A DNA stretch of 6,883 nt from positions 1-6,883 of the forward strand of contig CALCQO010000031.1 in assembly GCA_937894675.1 (NCBI GenBank). The letters are read 5' to 3'. Position 1 is the first letter of the stretch, and the number at the start of each line of letters is the position of its first letter. The notes under the pieces were generated by a model. That model saw only the letters and a program-made list of their open reading frames with translations. It made no database searches and was not told where the DNA came from. Position numbers and translations under genes: made by a program. Source of the stretch: an uncultured Clostridia bacterium. GTDB taxonomy: Bacteria; Bacillota; Clostridia; Christensenellales; Aristaeellaceae. This document shows, piece after piece, positions 1 through 5,637 of the stretch.

Positions 1-242
1 TCGTCTGTCTTCGTATGGTCGTGATCGCAATCGTGTTCGTGATCAAGCGGATGGTCATGGGAATGGTCGTGCGGTTCTATGGGGTATTCCGTTTCCCCGT
101 GGCTATGTGGTTCCACCGGGTGCACCGTTTCACTATGGCTATGCGGCTCCGTATGCGATTCGCTCTCTGCCGCGAATGCTGTTGTCGCACAGGAAAACAG
201 CAGAACAGAGGCCATTAAAAATGAGAGTAGTTTTCGTCCCAT
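1..242 (-). CDS. Exported histidine-rich repeat protein, 3' end outside window
   Basis: The first 80 residues are visible; the gene runs off the window. It opens MGRKLLSFLMASVLLFSCAT, a signal sequence with two possible readings: signal peptidase I cleavage at AFA|AE (after 24), or a lipoprotein with LFSC as a loose lipobox and lipid on Cys18. After residue 24, 14 of 56 residues are His, mostly as HxH. Residues 32-67 are three copies of a 12-residue unit: EPHSHSETVHPV, EPHSHGETEYPI and EPHDHSHDHPLD. A denser stretch follows, DHEHDCDHDH (67-76). Such HxH/DH clusters commonly bind Zn, Ni or Cu, so an extracellular metal buffer or sensor is a reasonable inference. The start is chosen at 242 because AAAGGGG lies 12 bases upstream; the in-frame ATG at 254 abuts that SD. 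It continues the run of exported-protein genes. Confidence 0.75.
   Translation of the reverse strand, partial: MGRKLLSFLMASVLLFSCATTAFAAESESHTEPHSHSETVHPVEPHSHGETEYPIEPHDHSHDHPLDHEHDCDHDHTKTD
42..149 (-). repeat. Three 36-bp tandem repeats coding EPHxH units
   Basis: Three consecutive 36-base units (149-114, 113-78, 77-42) encode 12-residue repeats starting EPHSH, EPHSH and EPHDH. The first two share EPHSHxETxxPx; the third is more diverged and richer in His. Synonymous differences show the repeats are not recent exact copies. Confidence 0.7.
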
Positions 243-263
243 TGAAATTATCATCCCCTTTCC

Positions 264-289
264 GGGAGCCGCCGCTGTGGGCGGCTCCC
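264..289 (-). other. Strong intercistronic hairpin before the His-rich gene
   Basis: A perfect 10-bp GC-rich stem, GGGAGCCGCC/GGCGGCTCCC, has a 6-nt loop. No T-run follows on either strand (minus strand continues GGAAAGGGG), so it is not a standard terminator. It sits between the stop at 307 and the start at 242. It could stabilise the upstream message or partly block ribosome access to the next gene, whose SD lies right after it. Confidence 0.6.
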
Positions 290-306
290 TGTTGGGCATC
301 GAAAAA

Positions 307-900
307 CTACTGCTGCAAGCCGATTTTTACGGTCATGCCATACTTGAAGCTCTCGCCGCCATCCCAGGCGCGACCAAACTGCGACTGCAGCTTCATGCGC
401 TGCTGGCCCTGGAACGGGATGTTGCACAGCACGGTTGTTTGCTGTGCGGATTCTTCGGCAAACCACATGTTCAAGCTGCCGCCGTCCGCATCTTTCAGAC
501 CGAGGGCGATATTCGCATGGGTCTGTGCGCGAGAAAGCTGTCTCCAGCCCTCGGCGCTGTATTTGTCATTGGCAACTACCTTCGGGGCGCTGCCGGTGGC
601 CTTCATGCCTACTGCGTAAAGGGTGATGGGGGCGTTACAGTCGTTTGACACAGTAATGACCGGGGAGATGAATTGCTGACCCTCCGGCTGGTTGGGGTCA
701 ATGGAAAGATAGGTACTGATGTTGCAGGTCGCCGCAAGGGTAATGGGTTCTACCCGCCCCTCGATGCCGATGGTGATCTCGTCCTTGCCGATGGAAACAT
801 TGCCGTTACTGTCCGGCATGACAGGTTCTGCCGCAAAGGCGGTGGTGGTCATTGCGGTCAGCATAACTGCCGCGAGGATGATGGAAAGCAACTTTTTCAT
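307..900 (-). CDS. Exported beta-rich protein with signal peptide, unknown function
   Basis: This is a 197-residue protein of no family I can name. A standard signal peptide (MKKLLSIILAAVMLTAMTTT) ends with cleavage likely at AFA|AE after residue 23. The mature part is beta-rich with repeated ITxxI/PITL strands: EITIGIEGRVEPITLAA (41-57), ISPVITVSNDCNAPITLYAV (78-97), ending in YGMTVKIGLQQ (187-197). Three cysteines (59, 88, 159) are in the mature part. Residues 73-99 share EGQ, I(S/T)P, N and PIT positions with the 128-residue exported protein encoded at 1495-1881, so the two may be distant paralogues or share a fold. No sortase motif or C-terminal anchor is seen. The start has GGAG 10 bases upstream. 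A strong hairpin lies between this gene and the histidine-rich gene downstream. Confidence 0.85.
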   Translation of the reverse strand: MKKLLSIILAAVMLTAMTTTAFAAEPVMPDSNGNVSIGKDEITIGIEGRVEPITLAATCNISTYLSIDPNQPEGQQFISPVITVSNDCNAPITLYAVGMKATGSAPKVVANDKYSAEGWRQLSRAQTHANIALGLKDADGGSLNMWFAEESAQQTTVLCNIPFQGQQRMKLQSQFGRAWDGGESFKYGMTVKIGLQQ

Positions 901-923
901 AGAATCGGTACTCCTTTTTATTT

Positions 924-1490
924 TTATTTGCTAACGCTCAGGCTGATTGCGGCGGCAACCTCGCCCATATAAGCGTCAGTATCAGGGTGAATGGCAATAA
1001 AGCGCACGGTGGCGGCATGGTCGCCGCTGTTAAGCTGCCTCACAAGCCCCACATGCTCGATGTACTGGTTGGGCTTGATGAGCGGCGAGGAATACAGGAT
1101 TTCTCCCGTCTCGTCCAGAATCAGCTCGGCCTGCATGCAGTAGATATTGCGGGCGGGGTTCTCAATGCGCAGATTGCCGCTTTTGCAGTCGGCGGTAAAA
1201 ACGGGATTGGCGTTGATCCGAAAGGCAAACTGATTCTCGTCTACCTTTTCCTGCAATAGTCTGAGTACCTCGTCCGGGTTATCCGTGGGCAGCATCCCAT
1301 CAAACACTTGGCCATTTGCTTCGGGAATAATAAGCTGTGGCTCCACGATGCCGCCGTTTATGAAAATGTACTTGTTGATCACAAGCAGGGAAAGGGAAAT
1401 GAGCAGAAGCACCGCCAGCACCACAATGACAATCTCACGCCACCTGTTGCTCTCGGAAAAGTGCTTTCTGTGCTTGGTTTCATCGTGCAT
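924..1490 (-). CDS. Single-pass membrane-anchored extracellular protein, unknown function
   Basis: This 188-residue protein has a short basic/polar cytoplasmic start (residues 1-19), one strong membrane helix (about 20-38, IVIVVLAVLLLISLSLLVI) and an extracellular domain with no signal-peptidase site, so it is probably a type II membrane protein. Residues 88-188 look like a beta-sandwich: FRINANPVF, GNLRIENPARNIYCMQAELILDETGE, LIKPNQYIEHVGL, HAATVRFIAIHPDTDAYMGE and a final strand AAISLSVSK. I recall similar domains in small surface proteins of Clostridia, usually called hypothetical. Cys102 and Cys118 could pair. The start follows GGAGG with an 8-base spacer that overlaps the end of the preceding gene. 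The next gene begins 23 bases after its stop. Together with its exported neighbours it may anchor a surface assembly, which is inference. Confidence 0.85.
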   Translation of the reverse strand: MHDETKHRKHFSESNRWREIVIVVLAVLLLISLSLLVINKYIFINGGIVEPQLIIPEANGQVFDGMLPTDNPDEVLRLLQEKVDENQFAFRINANPVFTADCKSGNLRIENPARNIYCMQAELILDETGEILYSSPLIKPNQYIEHVGLVRQLNSGDHAATVRFIAIHPDTDAYMGEVAAAISLSVSK

Positions 1491-1494
1491 GGTT

Positions 1495-1881
1495 CTATCC
1501 TCCTATCTTTGATATGGTGAAAATGATCGCTTGCTTGACCGCATGTTTGTGCACGATCGAGCCATGCGGGAGTTCAGTGAGTCTAAAATCACGGCTCATG
1601 GACGGCATGATCTTGTAGGAGATGCCGGTGATTGTGGCCGCACTTCCGGGCAGCTCCACGCCAGATACGGTGATGGGCGAAAAACCATGGTTGATAATGA
1701 CCATTTTCGGCGTGATGCCTTGACCTTCGCTCTGCGTATACCAATAGGTGCAGAGCGGAACCGTCGCATGCAGGTCGGATATACCTACCGTTAATGCAAC
1801 GTTTTCAGCACCTGCGGCGTAAGCGGGCAGGGCAATCGAGAAGATCAAGGCCAGCGCTATGACTGCGCTTTTTAGTTTCAT
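1495..1881 (-). CDS. Small exported protein with signal peptide, unknown function
   Basis: I do not recognise a named family for this 128-residue protein. It starts with a clear signal peptide: MKLKSAV, a hydrophobic core IALALIFSIALP and a likely cleavage site AYA|AG after residue 22. The mature part is about 106 residues of alternating hydrophobic and polar residues, suggesting a beta-sandwich. Residues 52-77 (EGQ, then ITPKMVIINHGFSPITVSGVEL) resemble residues 73-99 of the exported protein two genes downstream. One cysteine (Cys44) remains in the mature part. There is no LPxTG anchor or C-terminal membrane segment, so it is secreted or held by partners. The frame extends upstream into the methyltransferase gene, but the signal peptide and GAGGAGG 13 bases before ATG place the start at 1881. 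The stop is 4 bases before the next ATG, suggesting coupled translation. Confidence 0.82.
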   Translation of the reverse strand: MKLKSAVIALALIFSIALPAYAAGAENVALTVGISDLHATVPLCTYWYTQSEGQGITPKMVIINHGFSPITVSGVELPGSAATITGISYKIMPSMSRDFRLTELPHGSIVHKHAVKQAIIFTISKIGG

Positions 1882-1927
1882 TGCATCTATTAGCCTCCTC
1901 AGGTTTTGTTTGTAGATAGGGGCGGCA

Positions 1928-3994
1928 TCAGGCTGCCTCCCTTCCAAATTGCCGCACAATCCCTTGAAGGATATACGCAACGCAGGGAGCAGCAACGGAA
2001 TTGCCCAGCATCTGATAGCGTTTGGTATCGCTGATGGGGTTACCATGCTCATCCAACGCGGTCCAGCCATCGGGATATCCCTGCAGGCGTTCGCATTCCG
2101 TGGGAGTCAGGCGGCGCACCATGTATCCCAGGCGCACAGGGTTCTGATAGTTGAGGGAGTAGCCGCCTGATTCCTTGGTTTGCAGGGTGCCGCTGAGCTC
2201 GTCATTCTCCTGAAGATTGCGGCAATCAACGGCAGCTACGCCATGCTGGTCGGCAGCGGTCAGGGTAAAACAGGTTTCCTCACCAACGCCGCTCCCGTTC
2301 GGTCCATTCCGATCCTGTCGTCCGATCATAGTTCCTTGCAAGGCGTAGGCCACGCAAAGGTCGGATTCACTGGCAAGCCCGGCTGTGCGGGAAAGCCCTG
2401 CGCCGGACGCGCAGAGGGTGCCACTGACCTCGGGATGTACGGAACCGCCCACCGCATGGCGGTCGGTTGCCGTAAGCGTGGGGCTGATCTCCTTTTGCAC
2501 GCCAAGCCCGTTGCCGCCGTTTTGCGGCTGGCGTCCGATGGCGGTGGCGGCAATGCCATACGCCTCGGTCATAACCAGCGGCGCATTCCGGGCACTGGGG
2601 TTGTAGGCGGCGGTGAGGGTATATGCTTTGTCGGAGGTAGTAATGTCGCCGGACTGATTCTGATGGAGCGCTTTGCAGATAATGGGCTGTTCATGATAGC
2701 AGGTCAGTGTGGCCGATCTGTCCTCCAAGGTCTCGGCATTTGCCAAGGCAGTAGCGCGACAGATAATGTATGGTTTGTTGTTGCCGCTCTTTCCCGCCGC
2801 TTCGGTGATGGTAGGACACAGCTCGGCGCAGATTTCGGCATTCGCCTGTGCGGTAGCTGCGCAGATGACAGGCAGATTGCCATGGGTTTCGCTGCGCAGG
2901 GTGGGCGATTGTCTGGATTGCTCCACTGTCAAGCTATCCCCGCCCTGATCGTTCAGGCAGAGAACCGAGGGAATTACCCCGGTAAGCGTGGGACTACGCT
3001 CCCGCTCAAAGCCGATATCCCGCGACTTGGCCCCGGCGTTGTGGGAAAAGGCGGCGGTAAACACAAGCCCGGCGGGATTCCGCCCGCCCCCGCCATCGGC
3101 TCCAGCAAGTGTAGGCGCCACACCCTCCTCGCCAGTGACTCTGGACTGCTGGGTATCCCAGGGGTTCAGGCAATATCCGTGCCCGCCTCCATCCCCGCCA
3201 TACAGGGCAGGCCATGTGCTGTCCGCGCTGTGTATACGGCGGCTTTGCATATCCCAAGGGGTCAGGCAGCCTCCGGTGTTTCGTTGATTTTCGTCATAAG
3301 CGCCTCCCGGAGCATAGGCGGCAGGGCCTTGCCGCGGCGTTCCGCCCGCCGCAAAATACCCGCACAGGCTTTGGGGGACAAAGAGTATTTCGCCGGCGCA
3401 TCCCCCTCCAAAATCCACGACAAGAAAGATTCGCCGGCGTCGCTGTGCCGTTCCGAAATATTGGGCGTTGTACACGCACCAAGCGAGGTCAACGCCTCGG
3501 CCTCGCACCATTCCGGCGTTTGCCCATCTTCCAGATGGAGGAAAAGAAATTTCGGTTTCTGTGAACGCCTCGAGGACGGCTTTAAAATCACTTCCGGCGG
3601 GCTTCCCGCTGGAAAGCGCACCCGGCACGTTCTCCCACAATGCGTATCTGGGGTATTCTCCATGTGTTGCCTCCCTCATTTCTCGTATGATACGGATCGC
3701 CTCGGAAAACAGGCCGCTCCGCTCGTCGGCTAAGCCCAAGCGTTTGCCCGCGTAGGAAAGCCCTTGGCAGGGCGAGCCGAAGGTGATGATGTCCACATGC
3801 GGGAGCGTCCCGCCGTGGAGTTTGGTGATGTCACCCACATGAGCAATGTCCGGCAGATTGCGCCGGGTGACCGATACCGCACAAGGCATGACCTCGCTGG
3901 CCCACAGGGGCTTGATTCCGAAGAATTTTCCCGCATAGGGAAAACCCCCGATTCCGTCAAACAGGGAACCAAGGGTCAAAAATTGTGTGTTCAA
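1928..3994 (-). CDS. C5-cytosine DNA methyltransferase with large repeat-built target-recognition region
   Basis: This 688-residue enzyme transfers a methyl group from S-adenosylmethionine to C5 of cytosine in DNA. All key motifs are present in the usual order: motif I LFDGIGGFPYAG (11-22), motif IV GSPCQG with catalytic Cys76, motif VI ENV (121-123), motif VIII QRRRRIF (184-190), motif IX RRLTPTECERLQGYPDGW (627-644) and motif X YQMLGNSV (660-667). Catalysis therefore looks intact. The variable region between motifs VIII and IX, where the target-recognition domain sits, is about 435 residues, much longer than in simple M.HhaI-like enzymes. It holds about ten degenerate (S/C)xTLT repeats. No restriction endonuclease gene is visible, so it is probably an orphan methyltransferase, plausibly protecting the element in a new host. 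It starts at TTG behind AAAGGAGG and ends 46 bases before the next gene. The recognition sequence cannot be predicted. Confidence 0.97.
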   Translation of the reverse strand: MNTQFLTLGSLFDGIGGFPYAGKFFGIKPLWASEVMPCAVSVTRRNLPDIAHVGDITKLHGGTLPHVDIITFGSPCQGLSYAGKRLGLADERSGLFSEAIRIIREMREATHGEYPRYALWENVPGALSSGKPAGSDFKAVLEAFTETEISFPPSGRWANAGMVRGRGVDLAWCVYNAQYFGTAQRRRRIFLVVDFGGGCAGEILFVPQSLCGYFAAGGTPRQGPAAYAPGGAYDENQRNTGGCLTPWDMQSRRIHSADSTWPALYGGDGGGHGYCLNPWDTQQSRVTGEEGVAPTLAGADGGGGRNPAGLVFTAAFSHNAGAKSRDIGFERERSPTLTGVIPSVLCLNDQGGDSLTVEQSRQSPTLRSETHGNLPVICAATAQANAEICAELCPTITEAAGKSGNNKPYIICRATALANAETLEDRSATLTCYHEQPIICKALHQNQSGDITTSDKAYTLTAAYNPSARNAPLVMTEAYGIAATAIGRQPQNGGNGLGVQKEISPTLTATDRHAVGGSVHPEVSGTLCASGAGLSRTAGLASESDLCVAYALQGTMIGRQDRNGPNGSGVGEETCFTLTAADQHGVAAVDCRNLQENDELSGTLQTKESGGYSLNYQNPVRLGYMVRRLTPTECERLQGYPDGWTALDEHGNPISDTKRYQMLGNSVAAPCVAYILQGIVRQFGREAA
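2162..3268 (-). repeat. Degenerate protein-coding repeats in the methyltransferase recognition region
   Basis: Residues 243-611 contain (S/C/A)xTLT-like units beginning near residues 293, 334, 363, 393, 427, 457, 504, 524, 575 and 601, usually 20-50 residues apart. Several come as recognisable pairs: CLTPWDMQSRRI (243-254) with CLNPWDTQQSRV (275-286); ICAATAQANAE (377-387) with ICRATALANAE (411-421); and IGRQ...TLTATDRHAV (486-515) with IGRQ...TLTAADQHGV (557-586), the last pair sharing 18 of 30 residues. The pattern suggests internal duplication followed by divergence. It is a protein-level repeat; I do not see long exact DNA repeats. Confidence 0.75.
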
Positions 3995-4014
3995 ATGGTT
4001 GTTGCACCTCCTTT
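3992..4014 (-). promoter_or_regulatory. Strong SD with TTG start for the methyltransferase
   Basis: AAAGGAGG (4014-4007) lies 12 bases before TTG (3994-3992). No in-frame ATG or GTG lies between the SD and this TTG, and the protein N-terminus (MNTQFLTLGSLFDGIGG) is the normal length before methyltransferase motif I. TTG is therefore the likely start. A rare start codon with slightly long spacing may keep enzyme amounts low. Confidence 0.7.
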
Positions 4015-4030
4015 CAGCGAAATGAATAGA

Positions 4031-4052
4031 GCCGGAGCATCATCGCTCCGGC
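4031..4052 (-). other. Hairpin enclosing the SpoVG-gene stop codon
   Basis: A perfect 8-bp stem GCCGGAGC/GCTCCGGC with a 6-nt loop GATGAT contains the TGA stop. It is followed by TCTATTCATTTC, without a continuous T-run. It sits 16 bases before the SD of the methyltransferase gene. Weak terminator, attenuator or mRNA-end protection are all possible. Confidence 0.6.
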
Positions 4053-4441
4053 CCTGACTTCTTGTTATCCTTTGCCTGATCCTGCACAGGCTTTTCCTTT
4101 TCTTCTTTAGTATCCTCACGGATCTGATGCTTGACGGAGGGCTTCTCCTGCGCCTTTTCCTGGGCAGCGGAGTAGGCGTCTAAAATGGCGGTGTTAAGCT
4201 GGGCGCGACCCTCCTTGGTGGTGGGGAAAACAAGGTCTTTGTAGTTGCCGTCCTTATCCTTCGCCTGCGGCATGGCGACAAAAGGTCCATTCTGTCCGTT
4301 CACGATGCGGATATCCCGCACGGCGAGATTGCCGATGGGGGTATCGAGGGCAATAGTGGCGGAGCCGAGGATGTTACCTTTGGGCTCCGCAATGGGATAG
4401 GCGCGAATCTCCAGCTTGCCGCCGGCTTCTTTGTTGCTCAT
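4040..4441 (-). CDS. SpoVG-family protein with charged C-terminal tail
   Basis: This 133-residue protein matches SpoVG, a small site-specific nucleic-acid-binding regulator of Firmicutes best known for roles in septation and in control of surface and virulence genes. The SpoVG core spans about residues 9-90: LEIRAYPI, then GSATIALD, then AVRDIRIVNGQNGPFVAMP, then DGNYKDLVFP and LNTAILDAY. The key FVAMP and basic/aromatic positions are kept. Residues 91-133 form an extra tail very rich in Lys, Glu and Gln (KAQEKPSVKHQ, TKEEKEKPVQDQ), likely disordered. Chromosomal SpoVG is usually about 85-100 residues, so the tail is an added feature, and an element-encoded copy suggests a regulator or nucleic-acid-binding helper carried by the ICE. 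Its frame also stays open far upstream over trbL, but the GAGGAGG sets the start at 4441. The stop lies in a hairpin. Confidence 0.92.
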   Translation of the reverse strand: MSNKEAGGKLEIRAYPIAEPKGNILGSATIALDTPIGNLAVRDIRIVNGQNGPFVAMPQAKDKDGNYKDLVFPTTKEGRAQLNTAILDAYSAAQEKAQEKPSVKHQIREDTKEEKEKPVQDQAKDNKKSGPER

Positions 4442-4472
4442 AGTGAAAAACCTCCTCTGAAAATGATATATT
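4439..4472 (-). promoter_or_regulatory. SpoVG-gene leader resembling the Maff2 leader
   Basis: AATATATCA, then GAGGAGG, then TTTTTCACTATG, in the same order and almost the same spacing as at 5590-5626. The SD to ATG spacing is 9. It fixes the start of the SpoVG-like gene at 4441 and excludes the much longer upstream frame that overlaps the trbL-like gene. Function beyond ribosome binding is unknown. Confidence 0.55.
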
Positions 4473-4485
4473 AAATGAAGAAACT

Positions 4486-4511
4486 GCGCCCACCGCATAA
4501 TCAGTGGGCGC
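4486..4511 (-). other. Hairpin enclosing the trbL-like stop codon
   Basis: A perfect 8-bp stem GCGCCCAC/GTGGGCGC has a 10-nt loop that includes the TGA stop of the VirB6/TrbL-like gene. It is followed by AGTTTCTTCATTT, T-rich but interrupted, so it is at best a weak terminator. It could lower expression of downstream genes or protect the upstream message end. Confidence 0.6.
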
Positions 4512-5370
4512 CAAACAATGCTTTTGACAGGCTCCCGGTTTTGAACAGGGTGAAACAGAGTAAAATGGTATATCCCGCCGTACCCCATATGGCCTCGTGG
4601 ATACTGCTGGCGGTGGGGATGCTCTGTACCAGCACGGCATAGATGGCCACACAGACCATAATGAGAAATCCCTGAAAAGCAAGCGCGAACAGGGATTTGA
4701 GATAATTGTTGCCCATCTGCCCCCATTCCCGATTTACCATCGTAGCCAGCGGAATCGGTGCGATGGACACCGTGAGGTAGATTTCCAGCATCCTTCCGAA
4801 GATGATGAGGAAGATGCAGATCGAAATGGCTTGCAGGCATAGGCCGATGATGTTCATCTCAAACCACAGCCCAATCAGCTCCCACACGCCCATCGCTTCC
4901 ATCTCGGCGCGAAGGGCATCCATTTCAGTCCTCGCTCCTACATTCAGGCTGCCGGAGATAATCCCCGCGCTGCGATTGACCACGCTTTGCCCAAGCTCGA
5001 ACACGCCCATGACGATGTCAAAGGTGTGGGTCAGAATATACACCGCCACGAAGGTCTTGAAAATCCATTTGTACAGGTTGAAGGTGTCGAATTCGTGCAT
5101 GTTGTTCTTCTCCGTGATCATGCTGATGAGTTCATAACACATCACGAAGGTCAGAATCATCCCGGCGATGGGAAGCACCGCCGTTTCAGACAGGTTTCGG
5201 ATCATGGAAAAGACACCGGAGTTGAATGCCTCCGGCGTCTGTCCAACCTGACCGGCAATTTCCCCGACTTTTTGATTGATCGTGTCGTACATACCGGTGA
5301 AGCTTGCCATGATCGAATCGATTAACCCCTGCCTGATCCATTCGAATATTTTTTCAAGCAGGCTGTCCAT
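4501..5370 (-). CDS. VirB6/TrbL-like conjugal transfer membrane protein (CD1112-type)
   Basis: This 289-residue polytopic protein is predicted to form part of the inner-membrane channel of the conjugative type IV secretion system. An amphipathic N-terminus (1-35) precedes the motif KVGEIAGQVGQTPEAFNSG, then NLSETAVLPIAG leads into the first membrane helix (about 64-86). Further hydrophobic segments are near 103-125, 164-191, 195-212, 226-250 and 259-277. The sequence SIAPIPLATMVNREW between helices is typical of Firmicute TrbL-like proteins. The ATG at 5370 lies 6 bases after the Maff2 stop and has no recognisable Shine-Dalgarno sequence, unlike most of its neighbours, so translation is probably coupled to Maff2. 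This would tie the two membrane parts in amount. The stop codon lies in the loop of a hairpin. The family call is strong; the exact helix count is by eye. Confidence 0.92.
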   Translation of the reverse strand: MDSLLEKIFEWIRQGLIDSIMASFTGMYDTINQKVGEIAGQVGQTPEAFNSGVFSMIRNLSETAVLPIAGMILTFVMCYELISMITEKNNMHEFDTFNLYKWIFKTFVAVYILTHTFDIVMGVFELGQSVVNRSAGIISGSLNVGARTEMDALRAEMEAMGVWELIGLWFEMNIIGLCLQAISICIFLIIFGRMLEIYLTVSIAPIPLATMVNREWGQMGNNYLKSLFALAFQGFLIMVCVAIYAVLVQSIPTASSIHEAIWGTAGYTILLCFTLFKTGSLSKALFGAH

Positions 5371-5376
5371 AGGCGA

Positions 5377-5592
5377 TTAACCGAACAGGCCCGAGAGCAG
5401 GGGGACAAGGTTCAGGCCGATCAGCACGACCCCACCCCCGGCCATAAGCTGCTTGATACCCTGGCTTTTGGCGCCGGGATTGTCGTTGCCGTATCCTTCC
5501 AGTAGGTTAATGACACCCCACACGGCAAGGCCCGCACCAAGGGCGATAACCAAGATACTAAGCGTGTTTACGGCTTCTGCAAAAAATGCCAT
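5377..5592 (-). CDS. Maff2-family mobile element membrane protein
   Basis: This 71-residue protein begins MAFFAEAVNTLSILVIALGA and ends in LLSGLFG. It has two hydrophobic segments, at about residues 9-30 and 50-69, separated by a polar loop LLEGYGNDNPGAKSQGIKQ. Size, two-helix layout, glycine-rich helices and position between VirD4 and VirB6 match the Maff2 family of Firmicute conjugative elements. Small two-helix membrane proteins at this position in type IV systems often resemble VirB2/TrbC pilins, so a pilin-like or channel-subunit role is a fair inference, but no function is proven from sequence. A longer frame opens upstream at 5667, but GAGGAGGG at the right distance from 5592 and the family's usual N-terminus fix the start. 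The stop is 6 bases before the next gene. Confidence 0.9.
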   Translation of the reverse strand: MAFFAEAVNTLSILVIALGAGLAVWGVINLLEGYGNDNPGAKSQGIKQLMAGGGVVLIGLNLVPLLSGLFG

Positions 5593-5626
5593 AATGAAAA
5601 CCCTCCTCAATTTTAGTTGATATATT
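5590..5626 (-). promoter_or_regulatory. Maff2 leader with strong SD, similar to the SpoVG leader
   Basis: The leader reads AATATATCA, then GAGGAGGG, then TTTTCATTATG, with an 8-nt spacer to the ATG. The same order of blocks occurs before the SpoVG-like gene (4439-4472). The strong SD decides the start at 5592 rather than the upstream in-frame methionines. I see no convincing -35 box 17 bases before the TATATC, so I do not call this a sigma-70 promoter. Confidence 0.55.
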
Positions 5627-5637
5627 TGCTTCATGAA

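Noticed and set aside
264..289. Rho-independent terminator after the 197-residue gene
   Set aside because: The stem is strong but no T-run follows on either strand, so it is listed only as a hairpin.
79..648. Plus-strand open frames over the window start
   Set aside because: They are antisense to the signal-peptide His-rich gene and the 197-residue exported gene, lack SD sequences and have no domain signal.
1882..2070. Upstream extension of the 128-residue exported protein frame
   Set aside because: It would overlap the methyltransferase 3' end and bury the signal peptide; the ATG at 1881 has its own SD and gives a proper signal peptide.
2162..3268. CRISPR-like or DNA-level repeat array
   Set aside because: The repetition is at protein level with variable spacing and low DNA identity, and lies in frame inside an intact enzyme gene.
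2180..3733. Long open frame (517 codons) on the plus strand opposite the methyltransferase
   Set aside because: It lies entirely antisense to a gene with all methyltransferase motifs, has no ribosome binding site, and its product is a Gly/Ala/Arg-rich sequence without recognisable domains. It is explained by codon composition of the repeat-rich opposite strand.
4442..4840. Upstream extension of the SpoVG-like frame to a Met at 4840
   Set aside because: It overlaps the trbL-like gene in another frame, encodes no family sequence, and the GAGGAGG before 4441 plus the SpoVG domain fix the shorter start.
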